From Chitinophagales bacterium (lineage in GTDB: Bacteria; Bacteroidota; Bacteroidia; Chitinophagales; Chitinophagaceae): a stretch of 64,000 nucleotides of DNA. The translations under genes were made by a program, and so were the position numbers. Position 1 is the first letter of the stretch. The number at the start of each line of letters is the position of its first letter. Positions 40,761 through 49,444 of the stretch are shown piece after piece. The DNA is taken from NCBI GenBank assembly GCA_017303455.1, contig JAFLBM010000002.1:232417-296416 (forward strand). Reading direction: 5' to 3'. The notes below the pieces were generated by a model that saw only the letters and a program-made list of their open reading frames with translations, was not told where the DNA came from and made no database searches.

Positions 40761-43247
40761 ATGCAGACCCTGAGACAAAACAAACCGATCCTGTTATTAT
40801 TCGCCTTCCTCCTGCTGGGTGACTGGGCTGCCGGCCAGAAAAAAAGAATCAGCGGCACCGTCAAAGATTCACACAGCGAGGAGCGGATTCCCTTCGCCTC
40901 GGTTCATTTCAAGAATGCCACGATCGGCAAGCTTACGGATTCAGTCGGCACTTTTTCCTTTTACCTGAACAGCTGGCCATCTGATACCTTAGAAATTACC
41001 TGTGTGGGCTACCAGCCTTTTTACTTTGTGATCAGCCCTTCCAAAGATTCCATATTGACCGATATCAAGATGGAAAGAGGCACTTTTAATGAAGGCGTGA
41101 GAGTGCGGGTGAAAGTGAACAAAGGCCTGTTGCTATGGCGGAAGATCGTGAAGAACAAACCGGATAATGACCGTTACCGCTTTGCCAATTTCTCGTATGA
41201 GTTATACAACAAACTGGAACTGGACCTGAAGAATATCAATTTTGAAAAATTCGGGAGGTTCAAGCCCCTGAAACCGATCAGTGATCTTATCAACCAGAAT
41301 ATTGATACTTCCGAAGGTTTAAAATACCTGCCTTCTTATCTCACCGAAGCCTTATCCGATTATTATTACCAGAAAAACCCGAAGAAAAGAAGGGAGATCA
41401 TCAAAGCTGCCAATACCAATGGTATTAAGAATGAAAGTATGGTGAAGCTGCTGGGAGGTATGGACCAGGTGGTGAATGTCTACAACAATTTCATCCCGGT
41501 GATGGATAAACAATTTGTAAGCCCCATCAGTGATAATGGTGATTACTATTATAATTACCGGGTAGTGGATACGCAGTTGGTGAACAGGAAACGCTTTTAT
41601 CATTTGGTTTTTACGCCGAAAAGAAAAGGTGGCGATACGTTTGAAGGTGATTGCTGGGTGCATGACAGCACATTCGCCATTCAGAAAATGAATCTTCGTT
41701 TGGGCAAGGAAGCCAACGTGAATTTTGTGGAGAACCTGAGCCTGATCCAGGAATACAATTTGATCAACGATACCACCTGGTTCTTGTCCAAAGACAAATT
41801 TGTAGCTGACCTTTCTCCCTTAGGAAAAGATAAACCGGGTTTTATCGGCCGGAAGACCACCACCTATAAAAATGTGATCATTAATGATACCTCCGTTATC
41901 CATGAGCTGGATAAAAATAAGATACTCGAAGAAGTGATCACCCTGCCCGGTGCCGATGAAAAGAATAAAGAATTCTGGGCAGGTTCAAGACATGAAGAGC
42001 TGACGAAAACAGAAGCCAGTATTATCCGTATGATCGATACGCTGATGAATGCGCCGGTGTTCCAGCGTTTCACCCGCACCGCCAATTTCATTGGTAGCGG
42101 TTATCTGAATATTGGTAATTACCAGATCGGTCCCTGGTTCAACTGGATCACATCCAATTCCTGGGAAGGTTTCCGTATGCGGTTTGATCTCGGCACCAAT
42201 AAAAAATTTGATAAACGCTGGTGGTGGCATGGCTACCTGGCTTATGGTTTTGGCGACCGGAAATTAAAAGGAAAAGCAGAATTATTTTACCTGCCTAAAA
42301 AACATCCCCGATTATTTCTTTATGGGTCGTATACCAATGATATTGACTGGGGACAAAACTATTATGGGGAAGTGACACAAGACAATGTCTTTGCCTTAGC
42401 AGTTCGCAAAACAAATGTGCCGGTAAAATTTTTGAAGGTCAATGAAAAAAGATTTGAGTTCTTTAATGAAACAAGATCAGGCTTCTCCACCTTAGTCGCC
42501 GCTACGCATAAATCGTACCTGCCGCTGCGCAACCTGATACCCAAAGATTCTTTCACTGCTGTCAGCGGCCGTGAACCACTGACGAGTTTTGAAGTATCTG
42601 TCCGCTTACGGTTTGCTTATTTAGAAAAATTCCTCGAGAACCAATTCTTCCGCACCAGTTTGGGAAGCCCCTATCCTATTACGGAGTTATATATTTCCCG
42701 GGGTGTATCCGGCTTTTTTAAAAGTAATTACGATTATACCAAGATATCGGGAAGTGTGTCTGATTATATGAAGATCCCTCCTTTCGGCAGCATCTCTTAT
42801 TATATATACGGAGGCCAGACCTTTGGCACTCTTCCTTATATGTTACTGGATATTGCACCCGGCAACGAATTATACTATTACAACAAGTACGCCTTCAACA
42901 TGATGAACCGCTGGGAATTTGTCCATGATAAATATGCCGGTGTCAATATTGAACACAATATCGGGAACGGAATTTTCCGCATGTTACCCAAACTCCGCTG
43001 GCGCCAGTTCTGGACCGCCAAAACATTATGGGGCAGTTTATCAGAAAAGAACAGGGCCTTTAATTTCAAACAGGGACATAGCTTTCAAACCCTCAATGGC
43101 CGTACCTATCTTGAGCTGGGTACGGGTGTAGATAATATCTTCAAAGTTTTCCGGGTTGATTTTATCTGGAGGGTATTGCCCGCCACGATCGACAAACAGG
43201 GCGATAAAGCTTTTGGCATCTTTGGAAGTTTCCGGTTAGCTTTTTAA
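40761..43247 (+). CDS. DUF5686 / carboxypeptidase-regulatory-like outer membrane protein
   Basis: 828 residues. Signal peptide (PILLLFAFLLLGDWAAG), then a CarboxypepD_reg-like domain (RISGTVKDSHSEERIPFASVHFKNATIGKLTDSVGTFSFYL, about 28-70, ending near 115) and a long region matching DUF5686, rich in aromatic beta strands and ending in Phe (FGSFRLAF), as outer-membrane barrels do. The family is common and uncharacterised in Bacteroidota. No SusC/TonB box. It stands alone between the creD cluster and glpK. Confidence 0.85.
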   Translation: MQTLRQNKPILLLFAFLLLGDWAAGQKKRISGTVKDSHSEERIPFASVHFKNATIGKLTDSVGTFSFYLNSWPSDTLEITCVGYQPFYFVISPSKDSILTDIKMERGTFNEGVRVRVKVNKGLLLWRKIVKNKPDNDRYRFANFSYELYNKLELDLKNINFEKFGRFKPLKPISDLINQNIDTSEGLKYLPSYLTEALSDYYYQKNPKKRREIIKAANTNGIKNESMVKLLGGMDQVVNVYNNFIPVMDKQFVSPISDNGDYYYNYRVVDTQLVNRKRFYHLVFTPKRKGGDTFEGDCWVHDSTFAIQKMNLRLGKEANVNFVENLSLIQEYNLINDTTWFLSKDKFVADLSPLGKDKPGFIGRKTTTYKNVIINDTSVIHELDKNKILEEVITLPGADEKNKEFWAGSRHEELTKTEASIIRMIDTLMNAPVFQRFTRTANFIGSGYLNIGNYQIGPWFNWITSNSWEGFRMRFDLGTNKKFDKRWWWHGYLAYGFGDRKLKGKAELFYLPKKHPRLFLYGSYTNDIDWGQNYYGEVTQDNVFALAVRKTNVPVKFLKVNEKRFEFFNETRSGFSTLVAATHKSYLPLRNLIPKDSFTAVSGREPLTSFEVSVRLRFAYLEKFLENQFFRTSLGSPYPITELYISRGVSGFFKSNYDYTKISGSVSDYMKIPPFGSISYYIYGGQTFGTLPYMLLDIAPGNELYYYNKYAFNMMNRWEFVHDKYAGVNIEHNIGNGIFRMLPKLRWRQFWTAKTLWGSLSEKNRAFNFKQGHSFQTLNGRTYLELGTGVDNIFKVFRVDFIWRVLPATIDKQGDKAFGIFGSFRLAF

Positions 43248-43261
43248 TACTCGTATTAAAA
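43242..43261 (+). terminator. AT-rich hairpin overlapping the stop of the DUF5686 gene
   Basis: TTTTAATAC at 43242-43250 pairs exactly with GTATTAAAA at 43253-43261 around a 2-nt turn. The TAA stop at 43245-43247 lies inside the 5' arm. Low GC makes it a weak terminator. Confidence 0.4.
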
Positions 43262-43369
43262 TCATTCTCCTAAAATTGTATTAATCCTGCGTGAACTTAA
43301 AGAGCAGGCTTTATCGTCTTGTTCGCTGCTCAACCTTTTTCATTAACTTTCTTTCATAAATACGATTGC

Positions 43370-44866
43370 ATGGCTTCACACTACATCTTATCCCTTGACC
43401 AGGGCACTACCAGCAGCCGGAGTATGGTATTCGATAAACAGGGCAATATCATCAGCATGGCGCAAAAAGAGTTCAAACAGATCTTTCCGCAACCGGGCTG
43501 GGTGGAACATGATGCCAGTGAAATATGGAGTACCCAGTATGGTACCATGGCGGAAGCATTGGCCAAAGCCAAGATCAATATGAAACAGATCGCAGCGATT
43601 GGTATCACGAATCAGCGGGAAACAACCGTAGTGTGGGACCGCAAGACGGGGCTGCCTGTTTATAATGCTATCGTGTGGCAGGACCGGAGAACAGCGAATT
43701 TTTGTGATGAACTGAAAGAAGCGGGTATGGCTGCAGCTATTCAGCAACGCACCGGTTTGATCATTGATGCTTATTTCTCCGCCACCAAACTGAAATGGAT
43801 TTTTGATAATGTAAGTGGTGCCAGGGAAAGAGCTGAAAAAGGTGAACTCGCTTTTGGTACCATTGATTCATGGCTTACCTGGAATTTAACGAATGGTGAA
43901 GTGCATGTTACCGATGTTTCCAATGCCTCCCGCACCATGCTGTTCAATATTCATACCCTGCAATGGGATGAAGATCTTTTAAAAATGTTTAAAATACCGG
44001 CTGCTGTTTTACCGGAAGTAAAACCCTCCAGTAAAATTTATGGCGTGACCGGCAGTATCATCCCGGATTCAAGGGTGCCCATTGCAGGCATGGCCGGTGA
44101 TCAGCAGGCTGCTTTGTTTGGCCAGCTTTGCACACAACCCGGTATGGTGAAAAATACATACGGCACGGGTTGTTTCATGCTGATGAATACCGGGGAGAAA
44201 GCCATCACTTCAAAAAATAATTTACTGACCACGATTGCCTGGCAGATCGATGGCAAAACCGAATATGCACTGGAAGGAAGTGTGTTCATTGCAGGTGCCG
44301 TGGTGCAATGGCTGCGGGATGAATTGAAGATCATCCGTACCGCCAAAGAAATTGAAACCCTGATCAGCACGGTAACAGACAGTGCTGGTGTTTATATCGT
44401 TCCTGCTTTTGCCGGGCTCGGCGCTCCTCACTGGAACCAGTATGCAAGAGGTACCATCTTTGGTTTAACAAGAGGCAGCAACAATGCACATATTGCAAGA
44501 GCTGCCCTGGACAGCATCGCTTACCAGACCTATGATGTGCTGAAAGCGATGGAAGCCGATTCAGGTATTCATATCAAAGAACTGCGGGTGGATGGTGGGG
44601 CCACGGTGAATAATCCCCTGATGCAATTTCAAAGTGATATCCTGAATTGTAAAGTGGTGCGTCCGAAAATAACAGAAACAACAGCGTTAGGTGCAGCTTA
44701 TCTCGCCGGACTGGCCGTGAGCTACTGGAAAAACATTGACGATATCCGGGAACAATGGCAGGTTGACAAATCCTTTGCTCCTTTTATGAAAGAAGAAGAA
44801 AGAACAAAACTGACCCACGGATGGCAACGGGCCGTGAAGGCATCGATTGCGTGGGCGAATGAATGA
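43370..44866 (+). CDS. glpK: Glycerol kinase
   Basis: 498 residues from the ATG at 43370 ([21 protein letters not shown]); a frame starting at 43319 is rejected because GlpK begins here. FGGY kinase motifs: DQGTTSSR (phosphate loop), [44 protein letters not shown] and the adenosine-binding [19 protein letters not shown]. It phosphorylates glycerol to sn-glycerol-3-phosphate in the cytosol. First gene of the glpK-glpD-glpF set; a repeat element separates it from glpD. Confidence 0.97.
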   Translation: MASHYILSLDQGTTSSRSMVFDKQGNIISMAQKEFKQIFPQPGWVEHDASEIWSTQYGTMAEALAKAKINMKQIAAIGITNQRETTVVWDRKTGLPVYNAIVWQDRRTANFCDELKEAGMAAAIQQRTGLIIDAYFSATKLKWIFDNVSGARERAEKGELAFGTIDSWLTWNLTNGEVHVTDVSNASRTMLFNIHTLQWDEDLLKMFKIPAAVLPEVKPSSKIYGVTGSIIPDSRVPIAGMAGDQQAALFGQLCTQPGMVKNTYGTGCFMLMNTGEKAITSKNNLLTTIAWQIDGKTEYALEGSVFIAGAVVQWLRDELKIIRTAKEIETLISTVTDSAGVYIVPAFAGLGAPHWNQYARGTIFGLTRGSNNAHIARAALDSIAYQTYDVLKAMEADSGIHIKELRVDGGATVNNPLMQFQSDILNCKVVRPKITETTALGAAYLAGLAVSYWKNIDDIREQWQVDKSFAPFMKEEERTKLTHGWQRAVKASIAWANE

Positions 44867-44875
44867 GGACCAAAC

Positions 44876-44922
44876 ACCCCTCTAAACCTGCCTGCGGCAG
44901 GCAGGTCTCCCCTGAAGGGGAA
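44876..44922. repeat. Palindromic intergenic repeat between glpK and glpD
   Basis: ACCTGCCTGC at 44886-44895 pairs with GCAGGCAGGT at 44897-44906 around one G, and CCCCTGAAGGGG follows at 44909-44920. The second part shares its core with the element at 19282-19303. To my knowledge such combined elements recur between genes in Chitinophagaceae. It may reduce read-through from glpK into glpD. Confidence 0.6.
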
Positions 44923-44987
44923 ACTTTTGAAGAGCTTTATTACACGACAGACAAATTTGATACCCACCAGCATTGAACAGAACAGCA

Positions 44988-46451
44988 ATGATACAGCAAC
45001 TCCAATCCCAACCCGAATGGGATATCTGCATCATTGGTGGAGGAGCTACTGGTTTGGGTGCGGCCGTGGATGCTGCTTCAAGAGGATTCAAAACAGTGCT
45101 GTTTGAAAAATATGATTTTGGCAAAGGCACTTCTTCCCGCAGTACCAAGTTAGTGCATGGTGGTGTTCGTTATTTGCAGCAGGGTAATATCAAACTGGTG
45201 ATGGAAGCACTGAAAGAAAGAGGATTGCTGCTGCACAATGCCCCGCACTTAGTACACAATCAAAAATTTGTAGTGCCCAATTACAAATGGTGGGAAAAAC
45301 CATTCTACGGCATCGGTTTAAAAATATACGACTGGATGGCCGGCAGTTTAGGACTCGGTCCCTCTGAATTGTTATCCAAAGAAGAAATACTGGCATTGGC
45401 CCCCACCCTTGAACCGGAAGATCTTATGGGTGGTGTGGTCTATCATGACGGGCAGTTTGATGATGCAAGGCTGGCCATTGATTTAGCCAAAACGGCTGCT
45501 TACTATAATGCAGTGTTATTGAACTATGCCGCTGTAAACGGATTACTTAAAAAGGATAATAAACTTATTGGTGTTACAGTCAACGATACCATTAGCGGCC
45601 ACAACTATACCATCCATGCCAAAGTGGTGATCAATGCCACGGGAGTATTCACCGATCATATCATGCAACTGGATGATGCTGCACATGAACCCATCATCAC
45701 GGCCAGCCAGGGCATTCATATCGTGGTGGACAAAGAATTTTTACCCGGCGATACAGCGATCATGATTCCCAGGACTGATGATGGCCGTGTATTATTTGCA
45801 GTACCCTGGCATAATAAGATCGTGCTGGGCACCACCGATACCGCCATTGATACGATCACCGAAGAACCCATTGCCCAAAAACAGGAAATAGATTTTATCC
45901 TTACCCATATCAGCCGCTACCTGACCAAGGACCCGCAGTACAGTGATATCCGCAGCATTTTCGCAGGTCTTCGTCCGCTGATAAAAGCCAATAAAAAAAC
46001 GACCGCTGCTTTATCAAGAGAACATTTGATTGATGTGGCCGGATCCGGCCTGCTTACTATTGCCGGTGGCAAGTGGACCACTTACCGCAAGATGGCGGAA
46101 GAAGTAATTGATACCGCCATCAGCAAACTAAACCTGCCGGAACGGAAATGTATTACCAAAGAACTACGAATACAGGGACATGACCAGCCGTCACCCATTG
46201 TATCCATTGAAGGATTAACCGATGAAGAACTGGCTGCATTGATTCAGCAGTCGGTACAACAGGAGCTTTGTATGACTGTGGAAGATTTCTTATCCCGCCG
46301 TACCCGGCAATTATTACTGAACGCTGAACTGGCCATTCAAAAAGCCCCGCAGGTGGCAACAATCATGGCGCAATATTTAGCGAAAGATGAAAGCTGGAAA
46401 ACAGAACAAATCAATAACTTTAGACAGCTTGCACATCATTATACATTCTAA
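44988..46451 (+). CDS. glpD: Aerobic glycerol-3-phosphate dehydrogenase
   Basis: 487 residues from the ATG at 44988; a TTG five codons earlier is less likely. FAD-binding Rossmann motif CIIGGGATGLGAAVDAASRGF (about 14-34), then FGKGTSSRSTKLVHGGVRYLQ, NATGVFTD, RVLFAVPWHNKIVLGTTDT and the C-terminal DAO domain. It oxidises glycerol-3-phosphate to dihydroxyacetone phosphate and passes electrons to quinone at the membrane. glpF follows after 17 nt. Confidence 0.96.
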   Translation: MIQQLQSQPEWDICIIGGGATGLGAAVDAASRGFKTVLFEKYDFGKGTSSRSTKLVHGGVRYLQQGNIKLVMEALKERGLLLHNAPHLVHNQKFVVPNYKWWEKPFYGIGLKIYDWMAGSLGLGPSELLSKEEILALAPTLEPEDLMGGVVYHDGQFDDARLAIDLAKTAAYYNAVLLNYAAVNGLLKKDNKLIGVTVNDTISGHNYTIHAKVVINATGVFTDHIMQLDDAAHEPIITASQGIHIVVDKEFLPGDTAIMIPRTDDGRVLFAVPWHNKIVLGTTDTAIDTITEEPIAQKQEIDFILTHISRYLTKDPQYSDIRSIFAGLRPLIKANKKTTAALSREHLIDVAGSGLLTIAGGKWTTYRKMAEEVIDTAISKLNLPERKCITKELRIQGHDQPSPIVSIEGLTDEELAALIQQSVQQELCMTVEDFLSRRTRQLLLNAELAIQKAPQVATIMAQYLAKDESWKTEQINNFRQLAHHYTF

Positions 46452-46468
46452 TCATCAAACTAACGATT

Positions 46469-47197
46469 ATGTATCCCTTTCTCGGTGAATTTATTGGTAC
46501 GGCTTTATTGATAACCATGGGTGCCGGCGTGGTGGCCAACGTGGTATTAAGCAAAACGAATGGCAACAACAGTGGCTGGATCGTTATTACGTTTGGCTGG
46601 GCCATGGCTGTGTTCATCGGCGTGTATGTATCCACTACGCTGGGTGGCAGCGGGCACCTGAACCCGGCTGTTACCATTGCACTCGCTGTGTTTGCTGACT
46701 TCGATTCTACAATGGTGCTTCCTTATCTCGCTGCCCAGTTAGCCGGTGCATTTACCGGTGCGGTGATCGGCTGGCTGGCCTATAAAAAACATTTTGATGA
46801 AACAACCGATGCCGATCTGAAAAAAGCGGTTTTCTGTACAGCCCCTTCCATCAGGAGCCCGATGCATAATGTATTCACCGAAGCCATCGGCACTTTTGTA
46901 TTATTATTTGGTGCATTGATCGCTTCAAAATCTGCCGAATCTGTATCGGCAGTTAAGTTAGGTGCATTGGATGCATTCCCTGTTGCCCTGCTGGTACTGG
47001 GTATTGGTTTATCTCTCGGTGGTGCCACCGGCTATGCGATTAACCCTGCCCGTGACCTCGGCCCCCGTATTGCCCATTTTATTTTACCCATACCGGGTAA
47101 AAGAGACAGCGACTGGAGTTATGCCTGGGTGCCGATCATCGGGCCGATAGTGGGTGCACTGGCAGCAGCGTATGTATTTAAGTTGTTGATGGGATAG
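46469..47197 (+). CDS. glpF: Glycerol facilitator (MIP/aquaporin family)
   Basis: 242 residues, six membrane helices and two NPA half-helices: GHLNPAVTIAL (about 69-79) and GYAINPARDLGPR (about 189-201). The Asp after the second NPA-Arg (NPARD) marks the glyceroporin branch rather than water-only channels. It lets glycerol cross the inner membrane, feeding GlpK and GlpD from the same operon. The protein begins directly with its first membrane helix (YPFLGEFIGTALLI). Confidence 0.95.
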   Translation: MYPFLGEFIGTALLITMGAGVVANVVLSKTNGNNSGWIVITFGWAMAVFIGVYVSTTLGGSGHLNPAVTIALAVFADFDSTMVLPYLAAQLAGAFTGAVIGWLAYKKHFDETTDADLKKAVFCTAPSIRSPMHNVFTEAIGTFVLLFGALIASKSAESVSAVKLGALDAFPVALLVLGIGLSLGGATGYAINPARDLGPRIAHFILPIPGKRDSDWSYAWVPIIGPIVGALAAAYVFKLLMG

Positions 47198-47203
47198 CAG
47201 ATT

Positions 47204-47275
47204 AACTCTGTACCTAGAGTTGCGTATATTTATGAGTTACCTGCTAAGTGGGCTACATTTTTTAAGTTAAAAAAT
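47204..47275. terminator. Two small hairpins downstream of glpF
   Basis: AACTCT/AGAGTT at 47204-47221 (6-bp stem, 6-nt loop) lies just after the glpF stop. ATTTTTTAA/TTAAAAAAT at 47257-47275 is a perfect 9-bp AT-only dyad just before the next gene. The first may be a weak terminator; the second may be part of a promoter. Confidence 0.35.
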
Positions 47276-47279
47276 AGAC

Positions 47280-47822
47280 ATGACGAAATCTATGAGATTT
47301 ATTGGTCTTTGGATTTTTCTGTTTCCGTTGATAATAAATGGACAAAAGCAATACGAGTTCACTATTGACAGTTCTAGGATTTTAGATAACAAAAACTTAG
47401 ACGATTTTTCACGAAGTTTAAAAACGGGCAATTTTTACGTCTATAAGACCAAAGACTCGATCCCAGCCTTTATTATGACACAGCTTGGCAAGTTGGCTAA
47501 TGGTTTCTCAATTGCGAACCCAAATGAATCTTATCAATGTTGTTGTAGTTCTACAGACTCCTTGCCTCAACGGCAGTTAAGCTTTCTCGCCAAAAGTAAT
47601 GATGTTCTGGTACTTACTTATAAGACAGGCGGTGTTGGCGTATCATTACATCTTCTAATGATACGGTTTGACAAATCCGGAATTGTTGATCTATGGTCAG
47701 GTTACTGTTGGAATGATGTAAAAAGTATCAAGGACATTGTTTACTTCATTGAAGAAAGCAAAAGAAAGCCACTACCCGGAAGAAAAAGACCGTCAATTCA
47801 GGTTGGTGTTGTTATTCTTTAA
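47280..47822 (+). CDS. Exported orphan protein
   Basis: 180 residues. Signal peptide (MRFIGLWIFLFPLIING, start possibly at the second ATG, 47292). Mature part has an unusual CCCSST (three Cys in a row) near residue 87-92 and hydrophobic strands. I recognise no family. AT-richer than its neighbours, followed by a repeat element; may be recently acquired. Confidence 0.6.
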   Translation: MTKSMRFIGLWIFLFPLIINGQKQYEFTIDSSRILDNKNLDDFSRSLKTGNFYVYKTKDSIPAFIMTQLGKLANGFSIANPNESYQCCCSSTDSLPQRQLSFLAKSNDVLVLTYKTGGVGVSLHLLMIRFDKSGIVDLWSGYCWNDVKSIKDIVYFIEESKRKPLPGRKRPSIQVGVVIL

Positions 47823-47843
47823 CGCTGCAGACAACATCTGTTT

Positions 47844-47915
47844 ACTCAGCTCTGCGAAACATTCAGCTCTGCAAAACATCCTGTTTCGCAGCCTTATTAT
47901 TTTGCCTTTGGCAAA
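47844..47915. repeat. Intergenic repeat, copy A
   Basis: Contains CTCAGCTCTGCGAAAC, a second partial copy of the same word (ATTCAGCTCTGCAAAAC), CTGTTTCGCAGCC, then a TTTGCC-TTT-GGCAAA hairpin. CTGCGAAAC and GTTTCGCAG form a 9-bp dyad. The same string of words occurs at 49392-49444. Confidence 0.65.
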
Positions 47916-48044
47916 TTTCTTTCACAAACGGCCAGGTGTTGATCGGTTTGTCCCGCTATACTTAAATGTTAATTTTCTTGTTTTCCCAGCTTACTGCATT
48001 AATTACCCTGTCCCGGTTTGTATATTTATACTATACCAGCTATT

Positions 48045-48746
48045 ATGAGAACAGTATTGATTATTACCTGCCTGTTTATTGTATTTGCCGGGAAGTCACA
48101 GCCCTCCAGTTCAACCTGGTTTGATTCAACTTACCTGCCCCGGTTTTATGTGGACACCGGCACTTATCTTTCACCAGTAACTTTTACGGATGTACAGGGG
48201 CTTGAAAAAAAACTGGGTGATTACAGCGGTAAATTTTTATACATATCGCTATGGGCCACCACCTGTGGAAACAGTGTCCGCCAATTCCCTTACCAGAAGC
48301 AATTACTGAAAAGATTACAGGAAATCAGCCTGGACACGGCTTTTCAGTTCATCAACATCCATGTTGAAGACAGTAAAAAGGAATGGAAAACTACCCTGAA
48401 AAAATACCAACCAACAGGTATAAACCTGTTTTGTGCCGACACAGCAATACTCTCCAACTGGAATTTAAATGCACCCCCGGCCTGTATTCTGCTGGACCGG
48501 TCCGGAAAGGTGCTTGGCAAAAAGATCAGTATGCCGGAAGAAGCTGTTACCATTGATTATATTCTTTATGCTGCCGTCAATGGTATGAGCCCGGCCGATG
48601 CCTTGCTGAAACAACACCGGCAGTTGCTTTTATTAGAAGAATTTAAAACTCCTGATGCATTTACAGATACAGAATATAAAAACTGGTATAAACTGACCAT
48701 AAAATCATTTCTTGATTACCGGAACTGGAAATTGAATCATCGTTAA
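48045..48746 (+). CDS. Exported thioredoxin-like (TlpA/ResA-type) protein with a degenerate active site
   Basis: 233 residues from the ATG at 48045 (RTVLIITCLFIVFAGKSQ, a signal peptide). The central domain follows the TlpA/ResA pattern: KFLYISLWATTCGNSVRQFPYQKQLLKRL, where the usual WCxxC is TCGNS, keeping only one cysteine, then FQFINIHVEDS, a variable region and APPACILLDRSGKVLGKK (cis-Pro loop). A single-Cys site would not do normal dithiol exchange; it may act as a reductase partner or have lost activity. Located between an orphan protein and another exported protein. Confidence 0.7.
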   Translation: MRTVLIITCLFIVFAGKSQPSSSTWFDSTYLPRFYVDTGTYLSPVTFTDVQGLEKKLGDYSGKFLYISLWATTCGNSVRQFPYQKQLLKRLQEISLDTAFQFINIHVEDSKKEWKTTLKKYQPTGINLFCADTAILSNWNLNAPPACILLDRSGKVLGKKISMPEEAVTIDYILYAAVNGMSPADALLKQHRQLLLLEEFKTPDAFTDTEYKNWYKLTIKSFLDYRNWKLNHR

Positions 48747-48831
48747 AATGGTGGGTATTTAGCAGAAGCTATTGCTTGCTTTTTAAAATACAGGCACTAA
48801 CTTGGCTTTAATTGTAATTATTGATGCTGTG

Positions 48832-49392
48832 ATGAATTTAAAATTATTATACATAAAATATTTATTTTCCCTGGTCATACTAATTTATTCTGCTCCAACT
48901 TTTGCACAGCTTGATACTTTATCAAAAATCTATAACTCAGAGTTTCCAGACAGTTGGGACAGCAACAGGGAATTAAGGAATAGAAATGGCAAAATTCTCT
49001 GCTGGAAACACATTAAAAGTGGCACTAGCTCAGAAATAAAATCATGCATTGTTATAGTTTCCGGACCGGACTCCACCGGGAATATGGAATACTATATAAG
49101 TGAGAAGTATTCTAATAAGAAGCCATTTAACAAATGGCATTGGGGTTTCATATACTACGCAGATTATGCTATAGATAGTGCTACCGGAATGAAATTTGGG
49201 TTTCGGGATTTACATTTAAAGAAATACAATCACAAACCAACTGAAGACGAATTGTACGGCTTATTTCGAAAATGGAAATACGCTTTTTTTGAAGAGGGTT
49301 CACAAACTATAGAAGCAGGATTAGATGAAAAGCTCTGGCTGGACATTTTTGGATTCATACCCCGCAGGGATAAGTTAACAAGAATTGAATAA
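48832..49392 (+). CDS. Exported orphan protein
   Basis: 186 residues from the ATG at 48832. Signal peptide with predicted cleavage after TFA (LVILIYSAPTFA|QLD). The mature part has charged and aromatic stretches (FNKWHWGFIYYADYAID) with no recognised family. AT-richer than surrounding genes, like the 47280 gene. Its stop codon abuts repeat copy B. Confidence 0.6.
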   Translation: MNLKLLYIKYLFSLVILIYSAPTFAQLDTLSKIYNSEFPDSWDSNRELRNRNGKILCWKHIKSGTSSEIKSCIVIVSGPDSTGNMEYYISEKYSNKKPFNKWHWGFIYYADYAIDSATGMKFGFRDLHLKKYNHKPTEDELYGLFRKWKYAFFEEGSQTIEAGLDEKLWLDIFGFIPRRDKLTRIE

Positions 49393-49444
49393 CTCAGCTC
49401 TTCGAAACTTCCTGTTCCGCAGCCCATGATTTTGCCTTTGGCAA
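49392..49444. repeat. Intergenic repeat, copy B
   Basis: Fills the gap between two convergent genes: CTCAGCTCTTCGAAAC, CTGTTCCGCAGCC and TTTTGCCTTTGGCAA in the same order as copy A (47844-47915). The hairpin TTGCC-TTT-GGCAA is exact. It probably acts as a terminator between convergent genes. Confidence 0.65.
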
